From positions 2,666,001-2,730,000 of the forward strand of contig NZ_JAJDFX010000002.1 of assembly GCF_024704385.1 (NCBI RefSeq): 64,000 bases of DNA, read 5' to 3'. The stretch comes from Cellulomonas sp. P24 (lineage in GTDB: Bacteria; Actinomycetota; Actinomycetes; Actinomycetales; Cellulomonadaceae). The position numbers and the translations under genes are program-made. The notes beneath the pieces were generated by a model. The model saw nothing but the letters and a program-made list of their open reading frames with translations, searched no databases and was not told the origin of the DNA. Positions 9,181 through 19,676 of the stretch are shown one piece after another (position 1 is the stretch's first letter; every line of letters begins with the position of its first letter).

Positions 9181-11163
9181 TCACCCGTCGCTCGGTGCCC
9201 GGAGGCCGGCGGCGATGAGGTCCATCACCGAGGAGTCGGCGAGCGTCGTCGCGTCGCCCACTGCCCGGTTCTCGGCGACGTCCCGCAGCAACCGGCGCAT
9301 GATCTTGCCCGAGCGGGTCTTGGGCAGCTCCGCGACGACGAGGATCGTGCGGGGCTTCGCGATCGGGCCGATCTCCTTGGCGACGTGCGCGCGGAGCTCG
9401 GTCGAGACGTCCTCGGCGGACTTCCCTTCAGCGGTCGCGGTCGCTCGGAGGATCACGAACGCCACGACGGCCTGCCCGGTCATCTCGTCCGCCGCACCGA
9501 CGACGGCGGCCTCGGCGACGGACGGGTGCGAGACCAGCGCCGACTCGATCTCCGTGGTCGACAACCGGTGCCCCGACACGTTCATGACGTCGTCGACACG
9601 GCCCAGCAGCCAGATGTCGCCGTCGTCGTCCTTCTTGGCGCCGTCGCCCGCGAAGTACAGGCCCGGGAACCGCGACCAGTACGTGTCCTGGAAGCGCTGG
9701 GGGTCACCCCAGATGCCGCGAAGCATCGACGGCCAGGGCTCGGTGAGCACGAGGTAGCCGCCGTGGCCGTCGGGGACCGAGTGGGCCTCGTCGTCGACCA
9801 CGTCGGCACCGATGCCGGGCAGCGCCTTCTGGGCCGAGCCGGGCTTGGCCGTCGTGACACCGGGGAGCGGGCTGATCATCATCGCGCCCGTCTCCGTCTG
9901 CCACCACGTGTCGACGATCGGCGTGCGGTCGCCGCCGATCACGCGCCGGTACCAGATCCAGGCCTCGGGGTTGATCGACTCCCCGACGCTGCCGAGGATC
10001 CGCAGCGACGAGAGGTCGTGCGCCGCGGGGTACTCCTCGCCCCACTTCATGCAGGTGCGGATCGCCGTCGGTGCCGTGTAGAGGATCGAGACGCCGTACT
10101 TGGCGATGATCTCCCACCAGCGGCCGCGGTGCGGGGTGTCGGGGGTGCCCTCGTAGATGACCTGGGTCGCGCCGTTGACCAGGGGTCCGTACACGATGTA
10201 CGAGTGCCCGGTGATCCAGCCGACGTCGGCCGTGCACCAGTACACGTCGGTCTCGGGCTTGAGGTCGAAGACGTTGAGGTGCGTGAACGCGGCCTGCGTC
10301 AGGTAGCCGCCGGTCGTGTGGAAGATGCCCTTCGGCTTCCCCGTCGTCCCGGACGTGTAGAGGATGAACAGCGGGTGCTCGGCCTCGACGACCACGGGCG
10401 CGTGCTGGTCGCTCGCGGCCTCGAGGGCCTCGTGCCACCAGACGTCGCGTCCGTCCTGCCACGCGACGTCCTGCCCGGTCCGGCGCACGACGAGCACCTT
10501 CTGGACGATCGAGCCGGCCTCCTTGGTGAGCGCCTCGTCGACCGCGGGCTTGAGCGCGCTCGGTGCGCCCCGGCGGTACCCGCCGTCGGCGGTGATCACC
10601 GTGGTGGCCTGCGCGTCGACGATCCGGGAGTTGAGCGCCTCCGCCGAGAACCCACCGAAGACGACCGAGTGCGGCGCACCGATGCGCGCGCACGCCAGCA
10701 TCGCGATGACGGCCTCCGGGATCATCGGCAGGTAGATCGCGACGCGGTCACCGGTCCGGACCCCGAGGGCGACCAGCGCGTTGGCCGCGCGGGAGACCTC
10801 TCGCTGGAGCTCGGCGTACGTCAGGGTGCGGGTGTCGCCCGGTTCCCCCTCGAAGTGGATCGCGACGCGGTCGCCGAGACCGGCCTCGACGTGGCGGTCG
10901 ACGGCGTTGTAGCAGGCGTTGAGCCGGCCGTCGCCGAACCACCGGGCGACTGGTGCCTTCGACCAGTCCAGGACCTCGGTGAACGGCGTCGACCAGGACA
11001 CCAGGTTCCGGGCCTGCTCGGCCCAGAAGCCCAGGCGGTCGGCGGACGCCCGGGCATACACATCGGCTTGAACATTGGCCTGGGCCGCGAACTCGGCGGA
11101 CGGCGGGAAACGCCGCTCCTCCGTGAGCAGGTTCTCCAGGTCGCGGGACGACTCCTCGGTCAC
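9181..11163 (-). CDS. acs: Acetate-CoA ligase (acetyl-CoA synthetase)
   Basis: Activates acetate with ATP and CoA through acetyl-AMP. The 660-residue length matches Acs. Visible motifs are the phosphate-binding [14 protein letters not shown] (about residue 265), [12 protein letters not shown], the hinge [17 protein letters not shown], and [11 protein letters not shown] near the C-terminus, whose last lysine (about residue 618) is the usual acetylation switch. The start is GTG 11163 ([13 protein letters not shown]) because GGAGG sits five to six bases upstream; the open frame extends further but lacks homology. A palindrome at 11211-11224 lies 48 bp upstream of the start codon. Confidence 0.97.
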   Translation of the reverse strand: MTEESSRDLENLLTEERRFPPSAEFAAQANVQADVYARASADRLGFWAEQARNLVSWSTPFTEVLDWSKAPVARWFGDGRLNACYNAVDRHVEAGLGDRVAIHFEGEPGDTRTLTYAELQREVSRAANALVALGVRTGDRVAIYLPMIPEAVIAMLACARIGAPHSVVFGGFSAEALNSRIVDAQATTVITADGGYRRGAPSALKPAVDEALTKEAGSIVQKVLVVRRTGQDVAWQDGRDVWWHEALEAASDQHAPVVVEAEHPLFILYTSGTTGKPKGIFHTTGGYLTQAAFTHLNVFDLKPETDVYWCTADVGWITGHSYIVYGPLVNGATQVIYEGTPDTPHRGRWWEIIAKYGVSILYTAPTAIRTCMKWGEEYPAAHDLSSLRILGSVGESINPEAWIWYRRVIGGDRTPIVDTWWQTETGAMMISPLPGVTTAKPGSAQKALPGIGADVVDDEAHSVPDGHGGYLVLTEPWPSMLRGIWGDPQRFQDTYWSRFPGLYFAGDGAKKDDDGDIWLLGRVDDVMNVSGHRLSTTEIESALVSHPSVAEAAVVGAADEMTGQAVVAFVILRATATAEGKSAEDVSTELRAHVAKEIGPIAKPRTILVVAELPKTRSGKIMRRLLRDVAENRAVGDATTLADSSVMDLIAAGLRAPSDG

Positions 11164-11210
11164 AGATACCTCCGGCGCAGCGACGGCGATGCGAATGGGG
11201 TGACACGTGT

Positions 11211-11224
11211 AGGACGAAGGTCCT
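11211..11224. promoter_or_regulatory. Palindrome AGGAC-GAAG-GTCCT upstream of acs
   Basis: The 14-mer AGGACGAAGGTCCT is an inverted repeat of GGAC/GTCC half-sites with a 4-bp centre, 48 bp before the acs start. A near-identical site (AGGACCAAGGTCCT) lies before nrdD. The architecture resembles DosR/DevR-type boxes of actinobacteria. Binding is inferred only. Confidence 0.45.
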
Positions 11225-11254
11225 TGCCTCACTCTAGCCGCGCGTCGGGGGTGC

Positions 11255-11276
11255 CCGGTCCCGGATACGGGACCGG
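11255..11276 (-). terminator. Hairpin downstream of the Pro-rich membrane protein gene
   Basis: CCGGTCCCG-GATA-CGGGACCGG is a perfect 9-bp stem with a 4-nt loop. It lies 21 bp beyond the stop codon at 11297 and separates that gene from the acs promoter region. Confidence 0.6.
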
Positions 11277-11296
11277 ATTCGCCGGGTGGGCCCGGA

Positions 11297-12271
11297 TCAG
11301 GCGGGTGGTGTGGCCGCCGCAAGGAGCCGGCCGTACCGCCGCCCGCCCCGACGCGCGACCGCGATCGCGATGCCCGCAGCGAGCAGCAGCACCCCGAGGA
11401 GCAGGACGACGCCGCTGACCCCCTGCAGGTCGAGCTGCCCCACCGTCAGTGCGTTCGCGTCCGTCCGGAACAGGCGCAAGACCTCCGTGTACGCCCGTTC
11501 CGGGATGATGAGGAAGGTCAGGCCCGCCGTCGTGACGACTGCCCCGGCCGTGATCGGCACGGTTGCCGTCCACAGCCCGAGGAGCACGACGACGATCAGC
11601 AGGAGAGCGCCGAGGGCCACGAGGGTCGTGCCGAGCGCGTCGATCCAGGCGGTCTGCGGGGGTGTGTAGGCGAGGACGATCCGAGACTCCCCCAGTCCGG
11701 CCACGAGCACGGCGACGGGTCCGGCGACCAGCCCGACGAGGATGCCGAGCAGGTGTGCGCCGATGCCGGCGCGGCGCGGGGGCTCCGCGGCGGGGAAGAC
11801 GTCGGCCTCCGGCTCGGCCGCGTCCGGGAGCGTCGGGGGTGTGTCGGTCGCAGGAGCCGGTCCGGCTGCGGGCGCAGCGGCGGGTGCCGGCCCGGCGCCG
11901 GTCACGCCGACCACCACGTGGTGCCGCGGGGCGTCGGCGGGGTCCAGCGCGGCGTCGGGCGGCGGAGGAGGGACCGCGCCGGGCGCGAGCGGCGCCGGGG
12001 GAGTCGGGTGGGCGCGCTCGGCCAGGTGAGCGGCTCGCGCGGCGCGCGCCTCGGCTCCGAGGGTGGCGCCCGGCGGGGTGACGACGGGCGTCGCGCGCGG
12101 AGGTGCGGCGACGGGCGGCGCGGTGACGGGTGGTGTGGCGACAGGCGGTGCTGCGACCTCGGGTGCCTCACCCGGCGTCGCGTCGGCCGGGGTCGACGTG
12201 GTCGGCGGTGCCGCGGAGGTCTCGGGAGTCGGGTCGCCGGGGCCGGGGACTGCCAGGTCGTCGGTGCTCAT
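11297..12271 (-). CDS. Proline-rich membrane protein of unknown function
   Basis: A 324-residue protein. Residues 1 to about 165 are low-complexity Pro/Ala/Thr with degenerate PPVA/TPPV repeats, probably disordered. From about residue 170 to the end there are four membrane segments, for example [20 protein letters not shown] and [19 protein letters not shown] recognise no family; such Pro-rich tails on four-helix proteins are common in actinobacteria. The ATG start at 12271 has GGAG close upstream (the complement of ctcc at 12278-12281). It is probably transcribed separately from the FNT gene; no operon clue to function. Confidence 0.7.
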   Translation of the reverse strand: MSTDDLAVPGPGDPTPETSAAPPTTSTPADATPGEAPEVAAPPVATPPVTAPPVAAPPRATPVVTPPGATLGAEARAARAAHLAERAHPTPPAPLAPGAVPPPPPDAALDPADAPRHHVVVGVTGAGPAPAAAPAAGPAPATDTPPTLPDAAEPEADVFPAAEPPRRAGIGAHLLGILVGLVAGPVAVLVAGLGESRIVLAYTPPQTAWIDALGTTLVALGALLLIVVVLLGLWTATVPITAGAVVTTAGLTFLIIPERAYTEVLRLFRTDANALTVGQLDLQGVSGVVLLLGVLLLAAGIAIAVARRGGRRYGRLLAAATPPA

Positions 12272-12388
12272 CGTGGCTCCTCTGGTGGGCGGTGCAGGGC
12301 AGCCGCCACGGTCGAAGCGCGGCCGCTCACCCCACCGTAGAGCCCTGACGGTGTCGATGCGCGCACGTCGACACGCCGGCCGTCGACC

Positions 12389-13249
12389 TCAGGCGACGGG
12401 GGCGGGGACCGCGGCGTCGTCCAGGTCGTCCGTCACGGGGATCGCGGCGACGGCGGCGGGGGTGCTGCTGAACCAGCCGGAGGCGACGGCGAACGCCACC
12501 CCGACGAAGATCGCGCCGCCGACCAGGTTGCCGGTGCCGACCACGAACATGTTCCGGCCGAACTGCGCCCAGCTCGTCTGCGGGAGCCCCCCGATGAGGC
12601 CGAGCCCGAAGGTCGTCATGTTCGCGACGACGTGCTCGAACCCCGAGGTGATGAACGCGAGCAGGCACCAGAAGATGACGGCGAGCTTCGCGCCCTCGCT
12701 CGTCAGCCGGGCTGCGGCCCAGATCGCCAGGCACACGAGCATGTTGCAGAGGACCCCGCGCCAGAACAGCTGGCTCACGCTCTCGGCGGCCTTGTGCTCG
12801 AGCATCGACGCGATCATCCTCCCGGCGGGGCTGCCCGGTGCCACGACGCCGCTGGCGTGGACCATCGCGGCGAAGACGAAGGCGCCGAGCATGTTCCCGA
12901 CGAACGAGAAGCCGAGCGTCCCGCCTGCGCGGCCCCAGGAGATCGAGCGGCCGAGCGCACCCTGCGTGAGCGTCATCATGTTGGAGGTCGCGAGCTCGCC
13001 ACCGGCGGCGACGACGAGCGTGAGGGCGACACCGAAGACGAGACCGGAGACGAGCTTGGTCCATGCCGACCCGGCGGCCTCGAGCGGACCGGCGGCGCTG
13101 ACCATGAGCACCACCGCGATACCGATGAAGGACCCGGCGAGCATCGCCTGGACGAGGTAGGGGATCGGGCGTGAGGTGGAGCCGGCCTTCTTCTGGGCGG
13201 TCGCCACCTGCGAGGTCATCGTCTCGGGGAGTGTCAGCACGTGGCCCAT
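12389..13249 (-). CDS. Formate/nitrite transporter family channel
   Basis: An FNT-family pentameric channel for small monovalent anions such as formate or nitrite. From ATG 13249 (MGHVLTLPETMTSQ) the protein has 286 residues and about six membrane segments. Family features include AMLAGSFIGIAVVLM, GGELATSNMMTL and the asparagine-containing WRGVLCNMLVCLAIW; GFEHVVANMTT matches the FocA/NirC pore region. The frame stays open upstream into a palindromic repeat, but that part has no homology. FocA-type channels serve anaerobic metabolism, which fits nrdDG elsewhere in the window. A GGGACCAAGGGC half-site lies 28 bp upstream. Formate versus nitrite cannot be decided. Confidence 0.92.
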   Translation of the reverse strand: MGHVLTLPETMTSQVATAQKKAGSTSRPIPYLVQAMLAGSFIGIAVVLMVSAAGPLEAAGSAWTKLVSGLVFGVALTLVVAAGGELATSNMMTLTQGALGRSISWGRAGGTLGFSFVGNMLGAFVFAAMVHASGVVAPGSPAGRMIASMLEHKAAESVSQLFWRGVLCNMLVCLAIWAAARLTSEGAKLAVIFWCLLAFITSGFEHVVANMTTFGLGLIGGLPQTSWAQFGRNMFVVGTGNLVGGAIFVGVAFAVASGWFSSTPAAVAAIPVTDDLDDAAVPAPVA

Positions 13250-13276
13250 GGTGGCGTGCGCCCGACCGACCCCCGT

Positions 13277-13288
13277 GGGACCAAGGGC
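13277..13288. promoter_or_regulatory. Half-site resembling the acs/nrdD palindrome
   Basis: GGGACCAAGGGC matches the left half and centre of AGGACCAAGGTCCT found before nrdD; the right half is degenerate. It lies 28 bp upstream of the FNT start. Weak alone, it is listed because all three sites precede genes that could respond to oxygen or carbon state. Confidence 0.25.
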
Positions 13289-13327
13289 GGCGCCCGACGG
13301 GCCCCCCGTGTGACCCTCACCACCCAC

Positions 13328-13394
13328 CCGGTCAAGTGGAGCGATGTGCGCGAGACACGCGGGCGTGTCCGCGCACATCGCTCCACTTGACCGG
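13328..13394. repeat. Long palindrome A1
   Basis: Two near-perfect arms of about 31 nt start CCGGTCAAGTGGAGCGATG and meet at the core GACACGC-GG-GCGTGTC (13354-13369); the only break is one bulged A at 13353. It lies downstream of the rhodanese gene and upstream of the FNT gene. It shares the arm segment GTGGAGCGATGTGCG with A2 (14380-14447), which is inverted relative to it. It could double as the rhodanese terminator. Confidence 0.9.
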
Positions 13395-13423
13395 GGTGGG
13401 GCGGGTGCTCGTGGGAGGGGTGG

Positions 13424-14274
13424 CTACGCGGGGGGATGGTGCTGCGTGGCGACGGGGTGTGCTGCGCCGGTCTCCACAGGAAGCTGCGGGTTGGCGCCGT
13501 AGGCGGACCAGCCACCGACGAAGAGCCGTCCCCGGCCCAGGCCGAGGTGCTCGAGGGAGAGCAGCACGTGACAGGCCCCGATGCCCGAGCCGCAGTAGGC
13601 CACGACGTCCTGCGCGGAGCGCACCCCGGCGTCGGCGAAGCGGGCTCGGACGTGGTCGGGCGGCAGGAGTCGGCCGTCCGGAGCCACGGTGGCCTGGCAC
13701 GGGACGTTGACGGCGCCGGGGACGTGCCCGGCGCGCAGGTCCGCCTGGCCGACACGTCCCTCGAAGCGTTCTCGGTCGCGTGCGTCCACGACCAGCGACG
13801 TGCTCGCGTCCAGGTCGCTCAGCTCGGCCAGGTGCTCCGGGGGCCAGGGGCGGACGGAGAAGTCCCCGCGTGCGACGTGCGGCTCCTCGGTCGTCAGGTC
13901 CCCCGGGTGGGCGGACAGGCCACCGTCGAGGACCGCCGCACGGCGGCCCGTCGCCCGAAGCATCCACACCAGTCGGGCGGCGATCACCCCACCGGCGTCG
14001 TCGTAGGCCACCACCGTGTCGGTGTCCCCGATGCCGAGCGCGGCCATGCCCTCGCTGAAGACGTCCGGGGAGGCAACGGGTGGCGACCGCCCTCCGGCGT
14101 GGAGGCGCCCGTGAGCCAGCGGTCCAGATCGACGAAGGCCGCGCCGGGCAGATGGCCGTCCCGGTACGCCGCCTGACCGGAGCGTCCGTCGAGGTACCAC
14201 CGCACGTCGGCAAGGACGGTGCGCCCGGGGAGCTGCCCGATTGCGTCGAACCGGATGAAAGGAGGGACGTCCAT
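13424..14274 (-). pseudogene. sseA: Thiosulfate/mercaptopyruvate sulfurtransferase, frameshifted
   Basis: A two-domain rhodanese that transfers sulfane sulfur to a thiol acceptor. The N-terminal domain starts at ATG 14274 (MDVPPFIRFD) and shows VLADVRWYLDGRSGQAAYRD and GHLPGAAFVDLD. Frame is lost at a G4 run (14067-14070 on the plus strand). The rest continues in another frame with VVDARDRERFEG and the active-site loop CGSGIGAC, where the first Cys is catalytic. Adding one base gives 283 residues, the family length. The shift may be a sequencing error. The gene is bracketed by inverted palindromes A1 and A2. Confidence 0.87.
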
Positions 14275-14379
14275 CGCGCCACGATAACGACGCGGTCCAT
14301 CAATCGAGAAGATTCGTACCGCATGACGAGACGGCAACGCGTCGCCGTTTCCCGCTCCCTCGCCGCGCCGCCACCCCGG

Positions 14380-14447
14380 GACGTCGAGTGGAGCGATGTG
14401 CGAGGGACACGCCCGCGTGTCCCTCGCACATCGCTCCACTCGACGTC
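14380..14447. repeat. Long perfect palindrome A2
   Basis: A perfect 33-bp stem (arms 14380-14412 and 14415-14447) with only CC in the loop. The arms begin GACGTCGAGTGGAGCGATG and end at the core GACACGC-CC-GCGTGTC. Read on the minus strand, from outside towards the rhodanese gene, the loop is GG, as in A1 read from its own outside. It lies between divergent promoters, so a terminator role is unlikely here. Confidence 0.93.
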
Positions 14448-14496
14448 AGGGGAAAGGGTGGGAATGAGGGAGGGAGCGACGCGGTTCGGAACGTGC

Positions 14497-15579
14497 GTGA
14501 GCCGACTCTTCGAACCCTTGACCCTGCGCGGTACGACCATCCCGAACAGGGTCTGGCTCGCACCGATGTGCCAGTACTCCGCGATCGACGGCATGCCGAA
14601 CGACTGGCACCTGGTCCACCTCGGTTCGCACGCGATCGGCGGCTTCGGGCTGCTGCTCACCGAGGCCACGGCCGTGGTGCCCGAGGGTCGGATCACCCCG
14701 TACGACGTCGGCCTCTGGACCGACGAGCAGACGCAGGCCTGGTCACGGATCGTGGAGTTCGTGCACGAGCGCGGGGCGCTGATCGGCGTCCAGCTCGCGC
14801 ACGCCGGACGCAAGGCGTCGACCCACCGCCCGTGGGACGGCCGGCACGGGACGCTCCGCGCCGACGGCACCCCGGTGGGCGGCTGGACGCCCGTCGGCCC
14901 GTCCCCCGTCGCGTTCGCGGGCTACGACGTCCCTGCCGAGCTCACTCCCGCGCAGATCACCGACGTCCCGCGGGCGTTCGCCGCAGCCGCACGTCGCGCC
15001 GAGCAGGCGGGCTTCGACGTCGTCGAGGTGCACGCGGCTCACGGCTACCTGCTGCACCAGTTCCTCTCGCCGTTGTCGAACACCCGCACCGACGCGTACG
15101 GCGGTCCCCTCGAGAACCGTGCGCGGCTCCTCGTGGAGACCGTGGACGCCGTCCGTGCCGCCTGGCCGGAGGATCGGCCCGTCCTCGTCCGCGTGTCGGC
15201 GACCGACTGGGTCGACGGAGGGCTCACGACCGAGGAGACGGTCGCCGTCGCCGGTGTGCTGCGTGAGCACGGCGTCGACCTCGTCGACGTCTCGAGCGGC
15301 GGGAACGTCCCCGCGGACATCCCGCTCGCGCCGGGGTACCAGGTGCCCCTGGCGCGTGCGGTGCGCGAGGGGGCCGGGCTCCCGGTGTCGGCGGTCGGGC
15401 TGATCACGACGCCCGAGCAGGCCGAGGCCGTGCTCGTCGACGGGGCCGCCGACGCCGTCATGCTCGCACGCGTCGCACTCCGCGAGCCCGGGTGGCCGCT
15501 GCGTGCCGCGCGCGAGCTCGGGGTGCCGGTGGCGGAGGCCGGCTGGCAGCCGCAGTACGCGCGCGCCGCCCTGGGGTGA
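14497..15579 (+). CDS. Old Yellow Enzyme family NADH:flavin oxidoreductase (YqjM-like)
   Basis: An FMN-dependent ene-reductase of about 360 residues in a TIM barrel. VSRLFEPLTLRGTTIPNRVW followed by APMCQYSA is the YqjM-class start, where the Cys tunes the flavin. QLAHAGRKAS, HAAHGYLLHQFLSP (substrate-binding His pair) and NTRTDAYGG follow. SAVGLITTPEQAE and DAVMLARVALREP close the FMN phosphate site. I use GTG 14497 because family alignment begins there; ATG 14464, in frame and behind AAAGGGTGGGA, is a real alternative. The physiological substrate is unknown; detoxification of enones is typical. Palindrome A2 lies directly upstream. Confidence 0.92.
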   Translation: MSRLFEPLTLRGTTIPNRVWLAPMCQYSAIDGMPNDWHLVHLGSHAIGGFGLLLTEATAVVPEGRITPYDVGLWTDEQTQAWSRIVEFVHERGALIGVQLAHAGRKASTHRPWDGRHGTLRADGTPVGGWTPVGPSPVAFAGYDVPAELTPAQITDVPRAFAAAARRAEQAGFDVVEVHAAHGYLLHQFLSPLSNTRTDAYGGPLENRARLLVETVDAVRAAWPEDRPVLVRVSATDWVDGGLTTEETVAVAGVLREHGVDLVDVSSGGNVPADIPLAPGYQVPLARAVREGAGLPVSAVGLITTPEQAEAVLVDGAADAVMLARVALREPGWPLRAARELGVPVAEAGWQPQYARAALG

Positions 15580-15636
15580 CCGCGACCCTCGCGACATCCG
15601 GGCGGCCGGGCACGGGGCGCGACCGGACGAGCACGG

Positions 15637-16839
15637 TCAGGCCGAGGCGAGCGCCTCCCAGCGTGCGTCGGCGAGCCGCACGGCCGTGAGGTACGCCTCG
15701 ACGGTGGCGTCGTCATGGGCGTCGTCGTCGACGCCGGTCTCGTAGGCCAGCGTGGTCGCGAGCGCGTGCCCGAGCGGTCCGGCGTGGTGCACCAGCGCGT
15801 CGTAGAGGCGGTCGTCGAGGGACAGCCGCGCGGCGACGTCGGCGAGCGGCAGGTCGGTGAACGCGTCGAGGGTCGACATCAACCCGATGGTGAACGCGGC
15901 CTCGCGGTCTGCGCGGCCGACGCCGCCACCGGCCGCGACGAGCTCGGCCGTCATCTCCGCGCGGACGAGCGCCTGCCGGCTCAGCTCGGGCGGCTTGCCG
16001 GTGGCATCCGCGAGGACCAGCAGCATGACGAGCTGGCGCAGCCGCTCGGCCCCGAGGAGGACGACGGCCTGGTGCAGCGAGCTCACCCGGTGCTGGAGCG
16101 CCGCGAAGCCCGAGTTGACCGACTGCAGCACCTTCTGGGCGAGAACGACGTCGGTCCCGACCAGCGCGGTGAGGTCGGCGAGCTCGGCGTCCGGGTCGTT
16201 GAGCCGGGCGAGGAGCGCGAGGACGGCGTGCAGCCCGGCGGGGACCGTCCGGCTGGAGAGGATCTGCGGCCGCGCGAAGAAGTACCCCTGGAACAGGTCG
16301 GCCCCGGCGGTCAGTGCCTCGGCGAGCTGCTCGGCCGTCTCGACCTTCTCGACCAGGACGGTCAGACCCGGGCGTCGGACCGCCGCGACGTGCGCGCCCA
16401 GCCTGCCGGCCGGGATCGACGGTAGGTCGAGCTTGACGACGTCGACCTGATCCAGCAGGGCGTCGTGCGGCCCGTCCAGCACGAAGTCGTCGAGGGCCAC
16501 CGCATACCCCTCGTCCCGCACGGCCGTCAGGATCCGCGTCACCTCAGGGGACGGGACGGTGCTCTCGAGGACCTCGAGCACGACCCGGTCCGGGCCGATG
16601 AGGCGGTGCTGACCGCCGGCGAGCAGCGTCGGGGTCACGTTGATCCACGCGCGCGTGTGCTGGACGGTGGACTCGAGACCGAGGTCGACGAGCGCGCCGT
16701 AGAGGACGCTGAGCGTCGCGAGGTCGTCATCGGCGATCTCCGCCGGGCCGCTCGGTCGCGTGCGGTGGAGCAGCTCGTACCCGACGACTGTGAGCGTCCG
16801 GTCGAAGATCGGCTGTCGTGCCACGTAGCGCAGTGCCAT
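15637..16839 (-). CDS. EAL-HDOD domain protein, degenerate EAL motif
   Basis: A 400-residue signalling protein. Residues 1 to about 195 form an EAL-like domain (YVARQPIFDRTLTVVGYELL, VALDDFVLDG, VVKLDLP, VEKVETAEQ, LFQGYFFARP). The metal-binding Glu-Ala-Leu signature reads ELL, and the usual Asp-Asp dyad is altered, so c-di-GMP hydrolysis is doubtful. The C-terminal half is an HDOD domain (DVVLAQKVLQSVNS). Such proteins, like YuxH or CdgJ, usually act through protein contacts. The ATG start at 16839 is clear. It lies 107 bp downstream of the malic enzyme gene on the same strand. Confidence 0.88.
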   Translation of the reverse strand: MALRYVARQPIFDRTLTVVGYELLHRTRPSGPAEIADDDLATLSVLYGALVDLGLESTVQHTRAWINVTPTLLAGGQHRLIGPDRVVLEVLESTVPSPEVTRILTAVRDEGYAVALDDFVLDGPHDALLDQVDVVKLDLPSIPAGRLGAHVAAVRRPGLTVLVEKVETAEQLAEALTAGADLFQGYFFARPQILSSRTVPAGLHAVLALLARLNDPDAELADLTALVGTDVVLAQKVLQSVNSGFAALQHRVSSLHQAVVLLGAERLRQLVMLLVLADATGKPPELSRQALVRAEMTAELVAAGGGVGRADREAAFTIGLMSTLDAFTDLPLADVAARLSLDDRLYDALVHHAGPLGHALATTLAYETGVDDDAHDDATVEAYLTAVRLADARWEALASA

Positions 16840-16946
16840 GAGGCTCCCCTGGTGACCTCGGTGTCCTCCGCAGGTGGCGTCGGTCGCGCCTCCCCCGGTG
16901 GACGGATCTGCAGGCCGTCGATGTGTCCGGTCGCGTCCAGCCGTGC

Positions 16947-18350
<1,404 letters not shown>

Positions 18351-18453
18351 GCGCCCATTGTCATGCACCAGAGCCGGAAGTCCCGACCATGCGGCTCCGG
18401 CGTGCTGCGCGACCCGTCGAGCGGATCGCCCGACGCACCGTACGCTCGGCCGG

Positions 18454-19290
18454 GTGACCGTCGACCCGCTCCTCGCGCTCGCGGATCTTCCCGGGGTGCG
18501 TGCCGCCGTCGACGACGCCCGGTCCGCGTGCGAGCAGCTGCGCTGGCACGAGGCGTTCCGCAGGCGCTGGCGCGAGGTTCGCGCCGAGTCGGGGATCCGC
18601 GCGGCCGGGGCGAGCGCGCGGCTCGAGGGGGCGCAGGTCCAGCTGGACCGCGTGCGCGAGCTGGCCGTCGGTGCCGCACCGTCGGGCGGTGCCGAGGCGC
18701 TCGTGCGCGGGACGCTGCGGGCGCACGTGGTCGTCGAGACGCTGATGCCGGACCTCGGGGCCAGGTCCGCGCCGCCGCTGCCTCCGTTCCCGCAGCTCCT
18801 GGCGACGCTTCACCGCGCCGCCACCGCCGGGTGGCTCGACCCGGACGCGGTCGGGCGCCTCCGGTCCCGTGGCGCCCCCGAGGACCTCCACGGTCTCGGG
18901 GCGGCGCCGGCGGCGTCCGACGTGGCCGCCCGGCTGGACCTGCTCGGCAGGACCGTCGACGGATCCCTGGCCCCGGCCCTCGTGATCGCCGCCGTCGCGC
19001 ACGGGGAGCTGATGATGCTGCGCCCGTTCGTCGCCGGGAACGGCACGGTCGCACGTGCGCTGTTCCGGTTGCTGCTCACGCGCGGCGGGCTCGACCCGAC
19101 GGGGTGCGCGGTCGCGGATGAGGAGTGGTCCTCGGCCCCGCATCCGTACCTGGCCGCCGCGGCGCAGTTCGCGACCGGGTCACCGGACGGTGTGGCCACC
19201 TGGCTCCGGGCCTGCGCCGGTGCGGTCGGGGCCGGTGCGGTGCGGGCGACGTCGGTCGCGGACGCGGTGCGGGCGGGGCGGTTCGGCTGA
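18454..19290 (+). CDS. Fic-fold protein with degenerate catalytic motif
   Basis: A 278-residue protein resembling actinobacterial Fic proteins: an N-terminal helical part ([20 protein letters not shown]) and a Fic-like core. The canonical HPFx(D/E)GNGRxxR motif appears as [13 protein letters not shown]: the catalytic His, acidic residue and following Arg are all replaced. AMPylation activity is therefore unlikely. The region before the motif ([10 protein letters not shown]) fits the fold. GTG 18454 is the likely start. The role is unknown; no toxin-antitoxin partner is adjacent. Confidence 0.7.
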   Translation: MTVDPLLALADLPGVRAAVDDARSACEQLRWHEAFRRRWREVRAESGIRAAGASARLEGAQVQLDRVRELAVGAAPSGGAEALVRGTLRAHVVVETLMPDLGARSAPPLPPFPQLLATLHRAATAGWLDPDAVGRLRSRGAPEDLHGLGAAPAASDVAARLDLLGRTVDGSLAPALVIAAVAHGELMMLRPFVAGNGTVARALFRLLLTRGGLDPTGCAVADEEWSSAPHPYLAAAAQFATGSPDGVATWLRACAGAVGAGAVRATSVADAVRAGRFG

Positions 19291-19359
19291 CGAGGGCGCT
19301 GTCGCCCCGGTCGGCGTGGCGGCGCTGTCGCCTCGGCCGGTGCGGTGGCCCGGGCGGCG

Positions 19360-19395
19360 CAGAACAACGGCGCCCGGGTGGACGCCGTTGTTCTG
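19360..19395 (+). terminator. Hairpin downstream of the Fic-like gene
   Basis: CAGAACAACGGCG (19360-19372) and CGCCGTTGTTCTG (19383-19395) form a perfect 13-bp stem around a 10-nt loop, 69 bp after the Fic stop codon. It is A/T-richer than its surroundings and is the most terminator-like element here. Confidence 0.65.
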
Positions 19396-19676
19396 ACGAA
19401 GGGTCGAGGGGTATCAGGCGTGCACCTGCGCTGTCGCGACGGGACGAGCCCGGTCGACAGGTCCTATGCGTGGACCGTTCGCGCGTGGGTTCCCTCGACA
19501 CATTCAGTTGTGACTCCTTGGTACTCCGATTGCGATCGAAAGGAAAGAGCCAGACGCGTGTCGTCGCGTGAAGGTCCTCTCATGCGAAACGCGACCGGCT
19601 GGTGTGCCGTGCCGGTCAGGCGCGGCCGGCCCGCGCGCCTGCGCCTGGCGGTCGGGTCCTCGGGTCCTCAGAGTCG
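19396..19676. other. Intergenic stretch without a supported gene
   Basis: With the preceding 105 bp this is the only gene-free gap above 300 bases (19291-19676), between the convergent Fic-like and HAD genes. It is relatively A/T-rich around 19495-19550. An open frame from ATG 19580 behind GAAGG runs into the antisense of the HAD gene and looks non-coding. I see no RNA gene. Confidence 0.5.

Noticed and set aside
9133-11418. 761-codon plus-strand open frame opposite acs
   Set aside because: Antisense shadow; acs motifs on the minus strand are complete.
13249-13378. N-terminal extension of the FNT protein into palindrome A1
   Set aside because: The extra residues are encoded largely by the repeat and lack FNT homology; MGHVLTLPETM is a typical start.
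14275-14439. N-terminal extension of the rhodanese into palindrome A2
   Set aside because: The rhodanese domain begins at MDVPPFIRFD; upstream residues derive from the palindrome and its flank.
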